Part shown: piece after piece, positions 8,745 to 18,149 of the stretch
Layout: the number at the start of each line of letters is the position of its first letter
Numbering within the stretch: position 1 is the stretch's first letter
NCBI RefSeq assembly: GCF_900105765.1
Contig: NZ_FNTX01000001.1
Location: 372,001-436,000 of the forward strand
Direction: 5' to 3'
DNA length: 64,000 nucleotides
Source: Ruania alba
GTDB lineage: Bacteria > Actinomycetota > Actinomycetes > Actinomycetales > Beutenbergiaceae
Program-made: the position numbers and the translations under genes
Notes under the pieces: generated by a model
The model's input: the letters and a program-made list of their open reading frames with translations, nothing else
What the model was told of the DNA's origin: nothing
Databases searched by the model: none

Positions 8745-9242
8745 TCAGTTGTGCCGGAGCACCAGCTCGTCCACCACCCGGCCACGGTCGGGTATGTACC
8801 CGGTCTCCTCGCCCACGGGCATGAACCCGTTCTTGCGGAGCACCACCAGCGCCGCCTCATTGTGCCGCGGAACCCGCGCGAACACCGGCCGATGCGGTAC
8901 CTCGTCCAGGAATGCTCCGAGCGCCCTGGTGGTGATCCCGCGGCCCCAGTACTCACGATCGATCCAGAACGAGACGCGGTGCTCGTCGGACTCGTTCCGT
9001 CCTCGGATGTGGCCAATCACCCGCGGTCCGGCGTCGTCGTCCACCTCGATCGTGCGCAGGTGGGCACTGGGGTCTGCCCGTAGGTGGCGCCAGTGCGCGT
9101 CGAACGCTTGCCGTTCGTCCGGTGCCTCGAACATGTCGCCCGCCAGATTGGCGGCGTCAGGATCACGCAATTGGGCGAAGAAGGCATCCAGGTCGGAATC
9201 ATCGACTTCACGCAGGACCACAACCGTCTGCTGCTGCGTCAT
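8745..9242 (-). CDS. GNAT-family N-acetyltransferase
   Basis: 165 residues from ATG 9242, chosen because GGAGG sits 7 nt upstream; the open frame extends further but without a ribosome site. The sequence fits the RimJ/RimL-like group (Acetyltransf_3): FFAQLRDPDAANL near the start, then VIGHIRGR, VSFWIDREYWGRGITTRAL (the acetyl-CoA loop) and the ending NGFMPVGEE. It would transfer an acetyl group to an amine; the substrate is unknown. It stands alone between ackA and pepN. Confidence 0.85.
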   Translation of the reverse strand: MTQQQTVVVLREVDDSDLDAFFAQLRDPDAANLAGDMFEAPDERQAFDAHWRHLRADPSAHLRTIEVDDDAGPRVIGHIRGRNESDEHRVSFWIDREYWGRGITTRALGAFLDEVPHRPVFARVPRHNEAALVVLRKNGFMPVGEETGYIPDRGRVVDELVLRHN

Positions 9243-9317
9243 CTCGTCACCTCCCCGTGGAGGACCATGGTAGATCTCTGTGACCCAGGTCACCAGGGTC
9301 TGGGGCTATGCAACTGC

Positions 9318-10517
9318 TCAGGCAGTGATGACGCCGACCGTCTCGCGGGCGATCTCCCACTCCTCGTTCGTCGGCACCACGAGCACCGCCACCGGGGAGT
9401 CCGGGGTGGAGATCCGCACGGTTCCGCGTTCCTCGTTCGCCGCCGGGTCCAACCGGATGCCCATGCCCTCCAGCCCTGCCAGCGCACCCGCACGTACCGG
9501 CGCGCTGTTCTCCCCGATCCCGGCGGTGAACACCACGGCGTCCACCCGGCCGAGCACCGCCGTGTAGGCGCCGATGTACTTGCGCAGGCGATAGCAGTAC
9601 ACCTCCAGCGCCAGGCTCGCCCGCTCGTCACCCGCCTCCACCGCAGACACCACGTCCCGCATGTCATTGCTGCCGGCGAGCCCGAGCATCCCGGACCGGC
9701 GGTTCATGATCGTGTCGATCTCGTCGATGTCCATCCCGGCCGTCCGCGCCAGGTGGAACACCACCGCCGGGTCGATGTCCCCGGTGCGGGTGCCCATCAC
9801 CAGCCCCTCCAACGGGGTGAGCCCCATCGAGGTGTCCACCGACCGCCCGTTCGCCACCGCCGTGGCCGAAGCGCCGTTGCCCAGGTGCAGCACGATCAGG
9901 TTCGCCTGCTCGGGTGCGATGCCGAGCTCGTGGGCCGCCGCGCGGGCCACGTACTGGTGCGAGGTGCCGTGCGCGCCGTAACGACGGATGCGGTGCTTCG
10001 TGGCCACCTCCTGGTCGAGCGCGTAGGTCGCTGCACGGGCGGGCAGGGTGCGGTGGAAGGCGGTGTCGAAGACGGCCACCTGCGGCAGATCGGCGAACGT
10101 CTCCCGAGCCGCACGGATACCCGCCAGGTTCGGCGGGTTGTGCAGCGGCGCCAGGTCGGAGACGTCCTCGATCGCCGTCTCCACCTCAGGGGTGATCAGG
10201 ACGGACTCGGTCAGGTCCGGCCCGCCCTGCACCACCCGGTGCCCCACCGCTACCAGGTTCGCCTCAGCGAGGTCCGGGCCGAGCTCAGCGAACGCCTCGC
10301 TCATCGCTGCCATCGCGGCCCCGTGGTCGGGCACGGCCACCTCACGCTCGTGCTCGGCGTCCCCGACGGCGTGGCTCACCAGCCCGTTCGGCTCGCCGAT
10401 CCGCTCGATCAGTCCGGTGGCCAGAGCCGCCCCGGAGGTGGCATCGACCACCTGGTACTTGAGCGAGGAGGAGCCGGCGTTGATGACCAGCACGTGCTGC
10501 GCCGTCGGGCCGTTCAT
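9318..10517 (-). CDS. ackA: Acetate kinase
   Basis: 399 residues from ATG 10517. It interconverts acetyl phosphate plus ADP with acetate plus ATP. Family motifs are complete: VINAGSSSLKY at the N-terminus, HNPPNLAGI, FDTAFH, YGAHGTSH, LHLGNGAS, MGLTPLEG and FTAGIGENS. The ATG overlaps the pta stop by 4 nt (ATGA), so translation is coupled and the two enzymes form the acetyl-CoA/acetate overflow pathway. Confidence 0.97.
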   Translation of the reverse strand: MNGPTAQHVLVINAGSSSLKYQVVDATSGAALATGLIERIGEPNGLVSHAVGDAEHEREVAVPDHGAAMAAMSEAFAELGPDLAEANLVAVGHRVVQGGPDLTESVLITPEVETAIEDVSDLAPLHNPPNLAGIRAARETFADLPQVAVFDTAFHRTLPARAATYALDQEVATKHRIRRYGAHGTSHQYVARAAAHELGIAPEQANLIVLHLGNGASATAVANGRSVDTSMGLTPLEGLVMGTRTGDIDPAVVFHLARTAGMDIDEIDTIMNRRSGMLGLAGSNDMRDVVSAVEAGDERASLALEVYCYRLRKYIGAYTAVLGRVDAVVFTAGIGENSAPVRAGALAGLEGMGIRLDPAANEERGTVRISTPDSPVAVLVVPTNEEWEIARETVGVITA

Positions 10518-12580
10518 TCGGCACCCCCCTCGGCCTGGATGGCCGTGATGGCCACCGTGTTCACGATGTCCTGCACCAGCGCACCCCGGGAGAGGTCGTT
10601 CACCGGTTTCCGCAGACCCTGCAGCACCGGCCCGACGGCGACCGCACCGGCACTGCGCTGCACCGCCTTGTACGTGTTGTTGCCCGTGTTCAGGTCCGGG
10701 AAGATCAGCACCGTGGCCCGCCCCGCCACCTCGGAGTCGGGCATCTTCGTGCTGGCCGTGGTCGGGTCCACGGCGGCGTCGTACTGGATCGGGCCCTCCA
10801 CCACCAGGTCCGGGCGCCGGCGCCGTACCTCGGCGGTGGCCTCGCGCACCTTGTCCACGTCCGCCCCCGAGCCGGACTCGCCCGTCGAGTAAGAGAGCAT
10901 CGCGATCCGCGGCTCCACTCCGAACTGCGCGGCGGTCGCCGCCGAGGAGATCGCGATGTCGGCCAGTTGCCCGGCGTCCGGGTCGGGGTTGACGGCACAG
11001 TCGCCGTACACCAGTACCCGGTCGGTCAGGCACATGAAGAACACCGACGAGACGATGGAGACGTCCGGCAGTGTCTTGATGGTCTCGAACGAGGGCTTGA
11101 TGGTGTGCGCCGTGGTGTGCCGGGCGCCGGAGACCATCCCGTCGGCGAGACCCTCGTAGACCATCATCGTCCCGAAGTAGGACACGTCGGTGACGATCTC
11201 CCGGGCCCGCTCGACGGTCATCCCCTTGTGCTCGCGCAAGCTCGTGTACGTCGCGGCGAAGCGTTCCCGCAGGTCCGCATCGGTGGGGGAGAGCACTGTG
11301 GCTGCAGCGATGTCCAGGCCGAGCTCGCTGGCCCGGGCCCGGATCACCGACTCGTCCCCGAGCAGCGTGATCGCCGCCACCTCACGGGCCAGCAGGGTGC
11401 TCGCCGCCCTCAGGATCCGGTCGTCCTCACCCTCGGGCAGCACCACGTGTTTCGCGCCCGCCCGGGCCCGTTCCAGCAAGGTGTGCTCGAACATCAGCGG
11501 GGTCACCACCTCGCTGCGCGGCACGTTCACGGCGTCCATCAGCGCTTCCGCATCGACGGCCTGCTCGAAGGTGGACCGGGCCAGGTCCAGCTTGCGCTGG
11601 GAGCCGGTGGAGAGCAGCCCCGGGGTGCGGGCCGCCCGGCTCGCCGTCTCGAACGTGCCGTAGGAGGTGGTGATGATTGGCAGCTTCTGCCGCAGCCCGT
11701 CCACCAGGCGAGTGGTCTGTTCGGATGGTTCGAAGCCGCCGTTCAGGATCAGCCCGGCCAGGGACGGGAAGTTCTCCGCCGCGTGCGCCGCCACCAGGGC
11801 CAGGATCACCTCGGAACGGTCCCCGGGCACGATCACCACGGCACCGTCGGAGAGGCGCTCCAGGATGTGCTCCATCGTCATCCCTCCGACGATGAGCTCC
11901 TCGGCCTCCCGGTCGAGCAGCTCCGAGTCCCCGGTCGCGAGCGACCCGTCCACCGCTCCCATCAGGTCCCGCACGCTGGGTGCGGCCAGCAGCGGCACAT
12001 CCGGCATCACCCACGCCGGTACGTCGAGGTCGGTGAACGCTGCGCGGATCGGGTCGAGCCGCTCCGGTGCCGCACGGTTGGCCACCACGGCCACCAGGCG
12101 GGCGTGCGCAGCGCCCAGCTCTGCGGCCGAGACGTCCACCATCTGCCGGACATCTGCGGGGTCACGATCGACGGCGGAGACCACCAGCACCACCGCCGAC
12201 CCCAGGTTCGCCGCCACCCGGGCGTTGAATGCGAGCTCGGTGGGTCCGGCCACATCGGTGTAGTCCGAGCCCACGATCACCACCGCCTCGCACCGGTCGG
12301 CCACCTCGTGGTAGCGGTGCACGATCGTGGCCAACGCCGCATCCGGGTCCGCGTGCACGTCCTCGTAGGAGACGCCCACGCAGTCCTCGTAGTCGAGGTC
12401 CACGGCGTCATGGCTGATCAGCAGCTCCAGCACCGGGTCCCGGTCGGAGTCCCCGCGGGTGATCGGCCGGAACACGCCCACCCGGGTGACGCGCCGCACG
12501 AAGGACTCGACCAGCCCCAGCGCTACCGACGACTTCCCGGTATGGCCCTCCGGGGAGGTCACATAGACACTGGTCACCAT
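10514..12580 (-). CDS. pta: Phosphate acetyltransferase (long form)
   Basis: 688 residues from ATG 12580 (MVTSVYVTSPEGHTGKSS), with GAGGAG upstream; upstream codons in the frame look non-coding. An N-terminal P-loop/DRTGG-type region with GHTGKSSVAL precedes the C-terminal PTA_PTB catalytic domain (VVLPEGEDDRILRAA, SGARHTTAHTIKPSF, FPDLNTGNNTYKAVQRS). It makes acetyl phosphate from acetyl-CoA. A -10 TAGCGT on the minus strand (12659-12664) predicts a leader of about 72 nt. Overlap with ackA shows one operon. Confidence 0.96.
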   Translation of the reverse strand: MVTSVYVTSPEGHTGKSSVALGLVESFVRRVTRVGVFRPITRGDSDRDPVLELLISHDAVDLDYEDCVGVSYEDVHADPDAALATIVHRYHEVADRCEAVVIVGSDYTDVAGPTELAFNARVAANLGSAVVLVVSAVDRDPADVRQMVDVSAAELGAAHARLVAVVANRAAPERLDPIRAAFTDLDVPAWVMPDVPLLAAPSVRDLMGAVDGSLATGDSELLDREAEELIVGGMTMEHILERLSDGAVVIVPGDRSEVILALVAAHAAENFPSLAGLILNGGFEPSEQTTRLVDGLRQKLPIITTSYGTFETASRAARTPGLLSTGSQRKLDLARSTFEQAVDAEALMDAVNVPRSEVVTPLMFEHTLLERARAGAKHVVLPEGEDDRILRAASTLLAREVAAITLLGDESVIRARASELGLDIAAATVLSPTDADLRERFAATYTSLREHKGMTVERAREIVTDVSYFGTMMVYEGLADGMVSGARHTTAHTIKPSFETIKTLPDVSIVSSVFFMCLTDRVLVYGDCAVNPDPDAGQLADIAISSAATAAQFGVEPRIAMLSYSTGESGSGADVDKVREATAEVRRRRPDLVVEGPIQYDAAVDPTTASTKMPDSEVAGRATVLIFPDLNTGNNTYKAVQRSAGAVAVGPVLQGLRKPVNDLSRGALVQDIVNTVAITAIQAEGGAE

Positions 12581-12756
12581 CGCACGTCTCTCCTCGGTCG
12601 ACGCAGGCCCCGGCACGGTGGGTGTGCGGGTCCCTGGGCTCCTGGTCAGGCAGAGCACACGCTACCCGGCGGTGGCCGCCCGGGGCGGGCCGTTGGTCCT
12701 GTGTGGCGACCCCACTGCCGTCACCGGTGTGTCCGGTACCGCCGTACCCTGGAGGG

Positions 12757-13605
12757 GTGACTATGGGTGGGCGGCAGGCCGATCGCGCGGCGGGCCCGGC
12801 GCGCATCGGCCGGGACTGGGTGCGGGCCGCCACCCGGCCGCGTCTGCTCGGCATCCTGGTGATCCTGCTCGCCGGGGCGCTGCTGTGTATCCGTCTCGGC
12901 GCCTGGCAGCTCGACCGGGCCCAGATCCGCGGAGATCAGGAAGCCGCGGTCGCTGCGTCGGAGCGTATGGACGGCCCCGCCCGCCCCCTAGCGGACGTCC
13001 TCGTCCAGGGCACCGGACTTACCCAGGAGCAACTCGGCCAACGGGTGCAGGTGCAGGGCTCCTTCGAGCCGGACCTTCAGCTCTTCGTCACCGGTCGTGG
13101 GTATGACGGCGAGCCCGGAGCCTATGTGCTCAGCGCCGTGCGGGTCAGCGGTGGGCCCTCCGACGGTGCCCTCCTGCCGGTGCTGCGTGGTTGGGTGCCT
13201 GAGGCCGCGGAGGCCGCGTTGATCGTCCCCGAGGGTGAGGTGCAGCTCACCGGATTCCTCGCCGGACCGGAGCCCGCTGAGCACGGGATCGATCCTGAGA
13301 CGAGCTCCGGCGGCGAGGTGGAGACGATCAGCCCGGCGCAACTGGTGAACCACTGGGGCGGGCCGATGTACTCGGCGTACTTGCGCCTGGCCACCCAGGA
13401 GTCGGATGCGGCGAGCTTGGCAGGTGCCGTCTCGCCCACCCCGGTCGGACCACCGGAGATCACCGGCGGCGGCCTCAACGTCCGCAACCTCGCCTATGCG
13501 GCGGAGTGGTGGATCTTCGGCGGCTTCGCGATCGTGCTGTGGTGGCGGATGGTGCGCGACGAGGTGCGCCACCTACGCGAGGAGCGTTCCGCCGTCGGCG
13601 GATGA
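12757..13605 (+). CDS. SURF1-family membrane protein
   Basis: About 282 residues. Start is a choice between GTG 12757, placed for a leaderless mRNA (TACCCT -10 at 12745-12750), and ATG 12763, which has GGAGG 7 nt upstream. SURF1 proteins help assemble cytochrome c oxidase. The pattern fits: a first membrane helix (LLGILVILLAGALLCIRLGAWQ, the GxWQ signature near its end), a periplasmic domain with LRGWVP and a final membrane helix (WWIFGGFAIVLWWRMVRDEV). It diverges from pta. No oxidase subunit gene is near. Confidence 0.85.
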   Translation: MTMGGRQADRAAGPARIGRDWVRAATRPRLLGILVILLAGALLCIRLGAWQLDRAQIRGDQEAAVAASERMDGPARPLADVLVQGTGLTQEQLGQRVQVQGSFEPDLQLFVTGRGYDGEPGAYVLSAVRVSGGPSDGALLPVLRGWVPEAAEAALIVPEGEVQLTGFLAGPEPAEHGIDPETSSGGEVETISPAQLVNHWGGPMYSAYLRLATQESDAASLAGAVSPTPVGPPEITGGGLNVRNLAYAAEWWIFGGFAIVLWWRMVRDEVRHLREERSAVGG

Positions 13606-13627
13606 CCTGACCGGCCGTGCGCGCGGG

Positions 13628-14470
13628 TTACTGACCGAGCTCGGCCCCGAACACGGCAACGGCCTCGTCCACCTGCTGCTCGAGGCCAGCCAGGTGGCTG
13701 GTCACCACTGCGGCCACCGCCGTCTCCACTGCGCCGGTATCGGCCGCGTTCGCGTCCACCTCACCGGAATCCACGACGGCGGACGCCCAAAGGGACTGGT
13801 CCGTCGCCATGTTCGGGCTCTGGCCGCCCAGCGCGCGCGCTGCACCGGCCGTAGCGGTGCACGTCGCCTCGAGCGTCGGGACCGGGCACTGCACGGCCAG
13901 GGCGTCCGCCACCGCCTGGTTCGCCTCGGCGCCGTCGGTCGTGCCGTGGGCCAGGATCAGGGCCGGGTAGGTGCCGCAGAACTGGCGGATTGCGGAGATC
14001 GGTTCGCTCACGGCCGAGCGCAGGTCGGCGAGCGCGGCGGAACCGCGCTCGAACGGTGCTCGGTCCTGGTCGGTCAGCTCCAGGTCGGTCGGGGGAGCGG
14101 GCGGTTCGGGAGCGACGTCCACGGACTCGGCGTACGCCGTCAGGGCTGTGCACGCGGTGTTCACCTCGTCCAGGGAGTCCGCAGAACTGTCCGGGTCTGC
14201 CGCGTCCGGCCAGGCGGGGCGCAGGGCCGTTCCGCCGACCGCATCGGAGAGGGACACTGCCCCGTCCGGCAGAGCCACGCCGGCGCCGATGCCGGCGAGC
14301 CGGTCGGACTCCCAGGACGCGAACTGGGTGTCCCAGTCGCTCACAGCGGCCTCATGCTCGGCCTGCTGTCGGTTCTCCCGGACGACCAGGACGATCACCA
14401 CCGCCGCGACGGCGAGGGCCGCTACCACCGCCACAGTCACCCGGGAACGCAGGTTGGAGTTGGCACGCAC
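13628..14470 (-). CDS. Unknown membrane-anchored extracytoplasmic protein
   Basis: About 280 residues. I prefer GTG 14470 (VRANSNLRSRVTV) because a TACGGT -10 overlaps the alternative GTG 14479, so a transcript from it would begin near 14470. One N-terminal helix (VTVAVVAALAVAAVVIVLVV) is followed by an Ala-, Asp- and Glu-rich region predicted to lie outside the cytoplasm. It has several cysteines (such as NTACTAL, RQFCGTYP, AVQCPVPTLEATCTAT) that could form disulfides. No family recognised. It converges with the SURF1 gene and diverges from the DUF3817 gene. Confidence 0.65.
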   Translation of the reverse strand: MRANSNLRSRVTVAVVAALAVAAVVIVLVVRENRQQAEHEAAVSDWDTQFASWESDRLAGIGAGVALPDGAVSLSDAVGGTALRPAWPDAADPDSSADSLDEVNTACTALTAYAESVDVAPEPPAPPTDLELTDQDRAPFERGSAALADLRSAVSEPISAIRQFCGTYPALILAHGTTDGAEANQAVADALAVQCPVPTLEATCTATAGAARALGGQSPNMATDQSLWASAVVDSGEVDANAADTGAVETAVAAVVTSHLAGLEQQVDEAVAVFGAELGQ

Positions 14471-14529
14471 ACCGATCACCGTAGCGCGGGAGTGTCGAGC
14501 CAGCCGCCCACCGGTGAGAGACTGAGCGT

Positions 14530-14937
14530 ATGACCGACCCCGAGGCGACCACCCCTGATCCCGCCCCGTCGGACGCGCAGGACATGCGGGACCGCGGCGC
14601 GTTCACCCGCTACCGGATCATGGCGTTTGTGACCGGCGGCATGCTGCTGCTGCTCTGCCTGGAGATGATCCTCAAATACGTCGTCAAGGTGAACGGCGTC
14701 GACGTCAACGGCGACGCCCTGCCCGTGATCGGGTCCTGGGTGGCGTTCGTGCACGGATGGATCTACGTGGTCTACGCCGTCACGGTGTTCGACCTGTGGA
14801 GCCGGATGCGGTGGAGCTTCGGCCGGATCGCCCTGCTCATCGCCGGCGGTGTGATCCCGGTGCTCTCCTTCGTGATGGAGCAGAAGGCGCACGGCTGGGT
14901 GGAGCACACCCTCGCGGCGCGGCAGACCGCGGACTGA
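14530..14937 (+). CDS. DUF3817 integral membrane protein
   Basis: 135 residues from ATG 14530. The N-terminal 25 residues are polar; three membrane helices follow (FVTGGMLLLLCLEMILKY, WVAFVHGWIYVVYAVTVFDLW, IALLIAGGVIPVLSFVME). The HGW and SFVMEQKAH segments fit the DUF3817 family, which in Actinobacteria is typically found just upstream of guaA, as here. Function is not known. Confidence 0.8.
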   Translation: MTDPEATTPDPAPSDAQDMRDRGAFTRYRIMAFVTGGMLLLLCLEMILKYVVKVNGVDVNGDALPVIGSWVAFVHGWIYVVYAVTVFDLWSRMRWSFGRIALLIAGGVIPVLSFVMEQKAHGWVEHTLAARQTAD

Positions 14938-14979
14938 ACGCTGGCAGGCGGCGCCGTCGGCGGCCATTATCCTGCTGTG

Positions 14980-16563
14980 GTGAGCGCACCCACCTCCCCC
15001 TCCACGCCCCGGCCCGTGCTTGTCGTCGACTTCGGCGCGCAGTACGCCCAGCTCATCGCCCGCCGGGTGCGCGAGGCGCACGTGTTCTCCGTGATCGTGC
15101 CGCACACGATGCCGGTGCCCGACATGCTCGCCAAGGACCCGGCCGCCATCATCCTCTCCGGCGGACCCGCGTCCGTGTACGCCGAGGGAGCGCCCTCGGT
15201 CGACCCGGCCCTCTTCGAGGCCGGGGTCCCGGTACTCGGCATCTGCTACGGCTTCCAGGCGATGGCCCGGGCGCTCGGCGGCACCGTCGCGCACACCGGG
15301 ACCCGGGAGTACGGCGGCACCACGGTGAACGTGGACGAGGCCGGCACCCTGCTGCACGGGTGCGGCCAGGCGCAGACCACCTGGATGAGCCACGGCGATG
15401 CGGTGCACGAGGCACCGGCAGGGTTCCAGGTGCTGGCCACCTCGCCGGGGTCGCCCGTGGCGGCCTTCGAGCACGTCGAGCGCCGGCTGCACGGCATGCA
15501 GTGGCATCCCGAGGTGAAGCACTCCGAGCGGGGCCAGCAGGCACTGGAGAACTTCCTCTATCGCGCCGCGGGTATCGAGCCGAACTGGACGGCCGGGAAC
15601 GTGATCGCCGATCAGATCGCCGCGATCCGTGACCAGGTCGGGGACGCGAAGGTCATCTGCGCGCTCTCCGGCGGGGTGGACTCCTCCGTGGCGGCGGCGC
15701 TGGTGCAGCAAGCCATCGGTGACCAGCTCACCTGCGTGTTCGTCGACCATGGGCTGTTGCGCACCGGTGAGGCCGAGCAGGTGGAGACCGACTTCGTGGC
15801 CGCCACCGGGGTCAAGCTCAAGGTGGTCGACGCCGAGCAGCGCTTCCTCACCGCACTGGCCGGGGTGAGCGACCCGGAGACCAAGCGCAAGATCATCGGC
15901 CGCGAGTTCATCCGTGTGTTCGAGGATGCTGCCCGTGAGGTGGTCGCTACGGAAGGAGAGGGGGGCGGGGAGGTCAAGTTCCTCGTTCAGGGCACCCTCT
16001 ACCCGGACGTGGTCGAATCCGGCGGCGGTGAGGGCGCCGCGAACATCAAGTCCCACCACAATGTCGGCGGGCTCCCGGACGACCTGCAGTTCGCGTTGAT
16101 CGAGCCGCTGCGCACCCTCTTCAAGGACGAGGTGCGCGCCGTCGGGCTCGAGCTCGGCGTGCCCGAGGCGATCGTCTGGCGCCAGCCGTTCCCCGGGCCG
16201 GGGCTGGGCATCAGGATCGTCGGTGAGGTGACCGCTGAGCGGCTCGAGACGCTCCGCGGCGCGGATCTGATCGCCCGGGAGGAGCTCACCGCTGCGGGTC
16301 TGGACCGCGAGATCTGGCAGTGCCCGGTGGTACTGCTCGCCGATGTGCGCTCGGTGGGCGTGCAGGGCGATGGTCGTACTTACGGCCACCCGGTCGTGCT
16401 GCGCCCGGTCTCCTCCGACGACGCGATGACCGCCGACTGGACCCGCGTGCCCTACGACGTGCTCGCGCGGATCTCCACCCGGATCACCAACGAGGTGCCC
16501 GACGTGAACCGGGTGACGGTGGATGTGACCAGCAAGCCGCCGGGCACCATCGAGTGGGAGTAG
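14980..16563 (+). CDS. guaA: GMP synthase (glutamine-hydrolysing)
   Basis: About 527 residues. GTG 14980 is preferred over GTG 14977 because TATCCT at 14968-14973 places the transcript start exactly at 14980 and no ribosome site is seen. The enzyme converts XMP to GMP using glutamine and ATP. The N-terminal class I glutaminase has the nucleophile in [10 protein letters not shown] (Cys near residue 89) and the WHPE motif. The PP-loop ATP site [12 protein letters not shown] follows near 229, and the C-terminal dimerisation domain ends KPPGTIEWE. Complete. Confidence 0.97.
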   Translation: MSAPTSPSTPRPVLVVDFGAQYAQLIARRVREAHVFSVIVPHTMPVPDMLAKDPAAIILSGGPASVYAEGAPSVDPALFEAGVPVLGICYGFQAMARALGGTVAHTGTREYGGTTVNVDEAGTLLHGCGQAQTTWMSHGDAVHEAPAGFQVLATSPGSPVAAFEHVERRLHGMQWHPEVKHSERGQQALENFLYRAAGIEPNWTAGNVIADQIAAIRDQVGDAKVICALSGGVDSSVAAALVQQAIGDQLTCVFVDHGLLRTGEAEQVETDFVAATGVKLKVVDAEQRFLTALAGVSDPETKRKIIGREFIRVFEDAAREVVATEGEGGGEVKFLVQGTLYPDVVESGGGEGAANIKSHHNVGGLPDDLQFALIEPLRTLFKDEVRAVGLELGVPEAIVWRQPFPGPGLGIRIVGEVTAERLETLRGADLIAREELTAAGLDREIWQCPVVLLADVRSVGVQGDGRTYGHPVVLRPVSSDDAMTADWTRVPYDVLARISTRITNEVPDVNRVTVDVTSKPPGTIEWE

Positions 16564-16595
16564 TCCTCTGACCGCACCCAGTTGAGGGGGCCATC

Positions 16596-17798
16596 GTGCG
16601 CATCGTCCATGTCTCCGACTGCTACGCGCCGCGCGTGGGTGGGATCGAGAGTCAGGTCGCCGACCTTGCTGCGCACCAGGTGAGCCAGGGGCACGCCGTG
16701 CACGTGCTCACCGCCACCGCGGCAGAGACGGGCACCACCACGCTGGGCCGGTACCGGGAGACGATCACCGAGCCGTCCGGGGTGCGGGTGCACCGGATCG
16801 CCTCCCCGGTCTCCCTCGGCCTGCCGGTGCACCCGCGCGGGCAGGCGTTGATCCGCCGCGCGTTGGCGCTGCTGGAACCGGACGTGGTGCACGTGCACGC
16901 CGGCGTGGTCTCCCCGTTCGCCCACGACGGCGCCCGTGCGGCTCGGGCGGCGGGCCTTCCGTTGGCCATCACGTGGCACTGCATGCTGGACGGCGTTGAA
17001 CCGGCACTTGCGCTCGGCGCCCGGGCCACCGGGTGGCGGTCCGCTCGGTTCGCCCCGAGTGCGGTCAGTGGGGTGGCCGCCGAACGGGTCGCCGAAGCGC
17101 TCGGACGCACGGACGTGTCCGTGATGCCGAACGGACTGGACCTGACGCCGTGGCGCGCCGTCGCGACGGGAGGTGACCGGACGCCGTCGGGAGTGTCTGC
17201 TCGCCGCGGCGGTGGCGGTCCGCTGCGGGTGGTGGCCACCCAGCGGCTCGCTCCGCGTAAACGGGCCGTGCCGTTGGTGCGGACCGTGGCGCAGGCGCAC
17301 GAGCGGCTGGGCCGGGACACGGCGGGACGCCCACGGATCCTGCTCACGATCGCCGGCGGCGGACCGGCCGAGCACGCGGTGCGCGCCGAGGTGGCCGCCG
17401 GTGACCTGGATGACGTGGTGACCGTGCTGGGCCGGGTGCCGCGGCAGACGCTGCCGACGCTGTACCGCGCCCAGGACGTCTTCGTGGCGCCGGCGCTGCT
17501 CGAGGCGTTCGGGGTCGCGGCTTTGGAGGCACGTGCCGCCGGGCTTGCGGTGGTGGGGCAGGCCGGTACCGGGGTGAGCGAGTTCGTGCAGCACGAGCGG
17601 GAGGGGCTGCTCGTCGACGGTGACGAGGCTGCCACCGATGCTCTGGTGCGGCTGGCCGAGGACGGCGAGCTGCTGGCCGGGATCCGCGCACACAACGCGG
17701 CGGTTCCGCCGTCGATGTCTTGGGCCGAGGTGATCGGTCGAGCGAACCGGGTATACGCGCGAGCCCGGGAGGCGGTGGGCCTCCCGGGCTCGGTGTGA
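16596..17798 (+). CDS. GT4 glycosyltransferase (GT-B fold)
   Basis: 400 residues from GTG 16596 with GAGGGGG upstream. The N-terminus VSDCYAPRVGGIESQV and the C-terminal nucleotide-sugar site PALLEAFGVAALEARAAGLAVV (the EX7E motif) are those of family 4, and RLAPRKRAV and GGGPAEH also fit. Likely membrane-peripheral, adding a sugar to a lipid or polysaccharide; acceptor unknown. Odd point: a 24-bp copy of a dispersed palindrome arm (17168-17191) encodes residues of about 192-199 in a loop (ATGGDRTPSGVSARRGGGG) before PLRVVATQR. It reads through in frame and looks like an insertion. Confidence 0.85.
   Translation: MRIVHVSDCYAPRVGGIESQVADLAAHQVSQGHAVHVLTATAAETGTTTLGRYRETITEPSGVRVHRIASPVSLGLPVHPRGQALIRRALALLEPDVVHVHAGVVSPFAHDGARAARAAGLPLAITWHCMLDGVEPALALGARATGWRSARFAPSAVSGVAAERVAEALGRTDVSVMPNGLDLTPWRAVATGGDRTPSGVSARRGGGGPLRVVATQRLAPRKRAVPLVRTVAQAHERLGRDTAGRPRILLTIAGGGPAEHAVRAEVAAGDLDDVVTVLGRVPRQTLPTLYRAQDVFVAPALLEAFGVAALEARAAGLAVVGQAGTGVSEFVQHEREGLLVDGDEAATDALVRLAEDGELLAGIRAHNAAVPPSMSWAEVIGRANRVYARAREAVGLPGSV
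17168..17191 (+). repeat. In-gene copy of the AGGTGACCGG palindrome arm
   Basis: A 24-nt identity to 5942-5965, with core AGGTGACCGGACGCCGTCGG at 17171-17190. Only the right arm is present; no matching left arm is seen nearby. It lies inside the GT4 gene and keeps the frame. Confidence 0.85.
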
Positions 17799-17831
17799 TG
17801 CGCTGACGGTGACGGTGCTGCGGTGTCAGCG
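17762..17831. terminator. Hairpins at the end of the GT4 gene
   Basis: A perfect 11-bp stem, AGCCCGGGAGG (17762-17772) with CCTCCCGGGCT (17780-17790), lies over the last codons of the GT4 gene. A second weaker stem CGCTGAC...GTCAGCG follows in the gap to the converging gene. Neither has a clear T run. Together they probably end transcription. Confidence 0.55.
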
Positions 17832-18149
17832 TCCTCGTGCCGCGGAGACCAGTGCTCCGATGAGCAGCGTGGCACCGGCGATCGCGAGGATGCCGATGAA
17901 GACGACGGTCGGGTCGAGCTGGACGCCCATGCCGATGGCGATCACCACGGCACCGAGCAGGATCAGCACCAGACCCCACACGACGGTGCGCAGGCGCGGC
18001 CCCCGCTCCTGGGGCTGGGCGGGATCGGCTGCGCCACCGTAGCTGACGGAATTCATGGTCTCCGTCTCGTGCACGGAACTCGCAGGACTGGTGGACATGG
18101 TGGGTTCCCCCTCCTCGACAGTGGGACGTTCTTCGTGTTCCGTGCTCAT
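17826..18149 (-). CDS. Small membrane protein coupled to the PspC-domain gene
   Basis: 107 residues from ATG 18149, which overlaps the stop of the upstream gene by 4 nt (ATGA). The first 60 residues are polar and rich in Glu, Thr and Ser. Two membrane helices follow (VVWGLVLILLGAVVIAIGMGV and VVFIGILAIAGATLLIGALVSAA). No known family is certain. Its coupling to the PspC-domain gene suggests a role in the same envelope-stress response. Confidence 0.75.
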   Translation of the reverse strand: MSTEHEERPTVEEGEPTMSTSPASSVHETETMNSVSYGGAADPAQPQERGPRLRTVVWGLVLILLGAVVIAIGMGVQLDPTVVFIGILAIAGATLLIGALVSAARGR

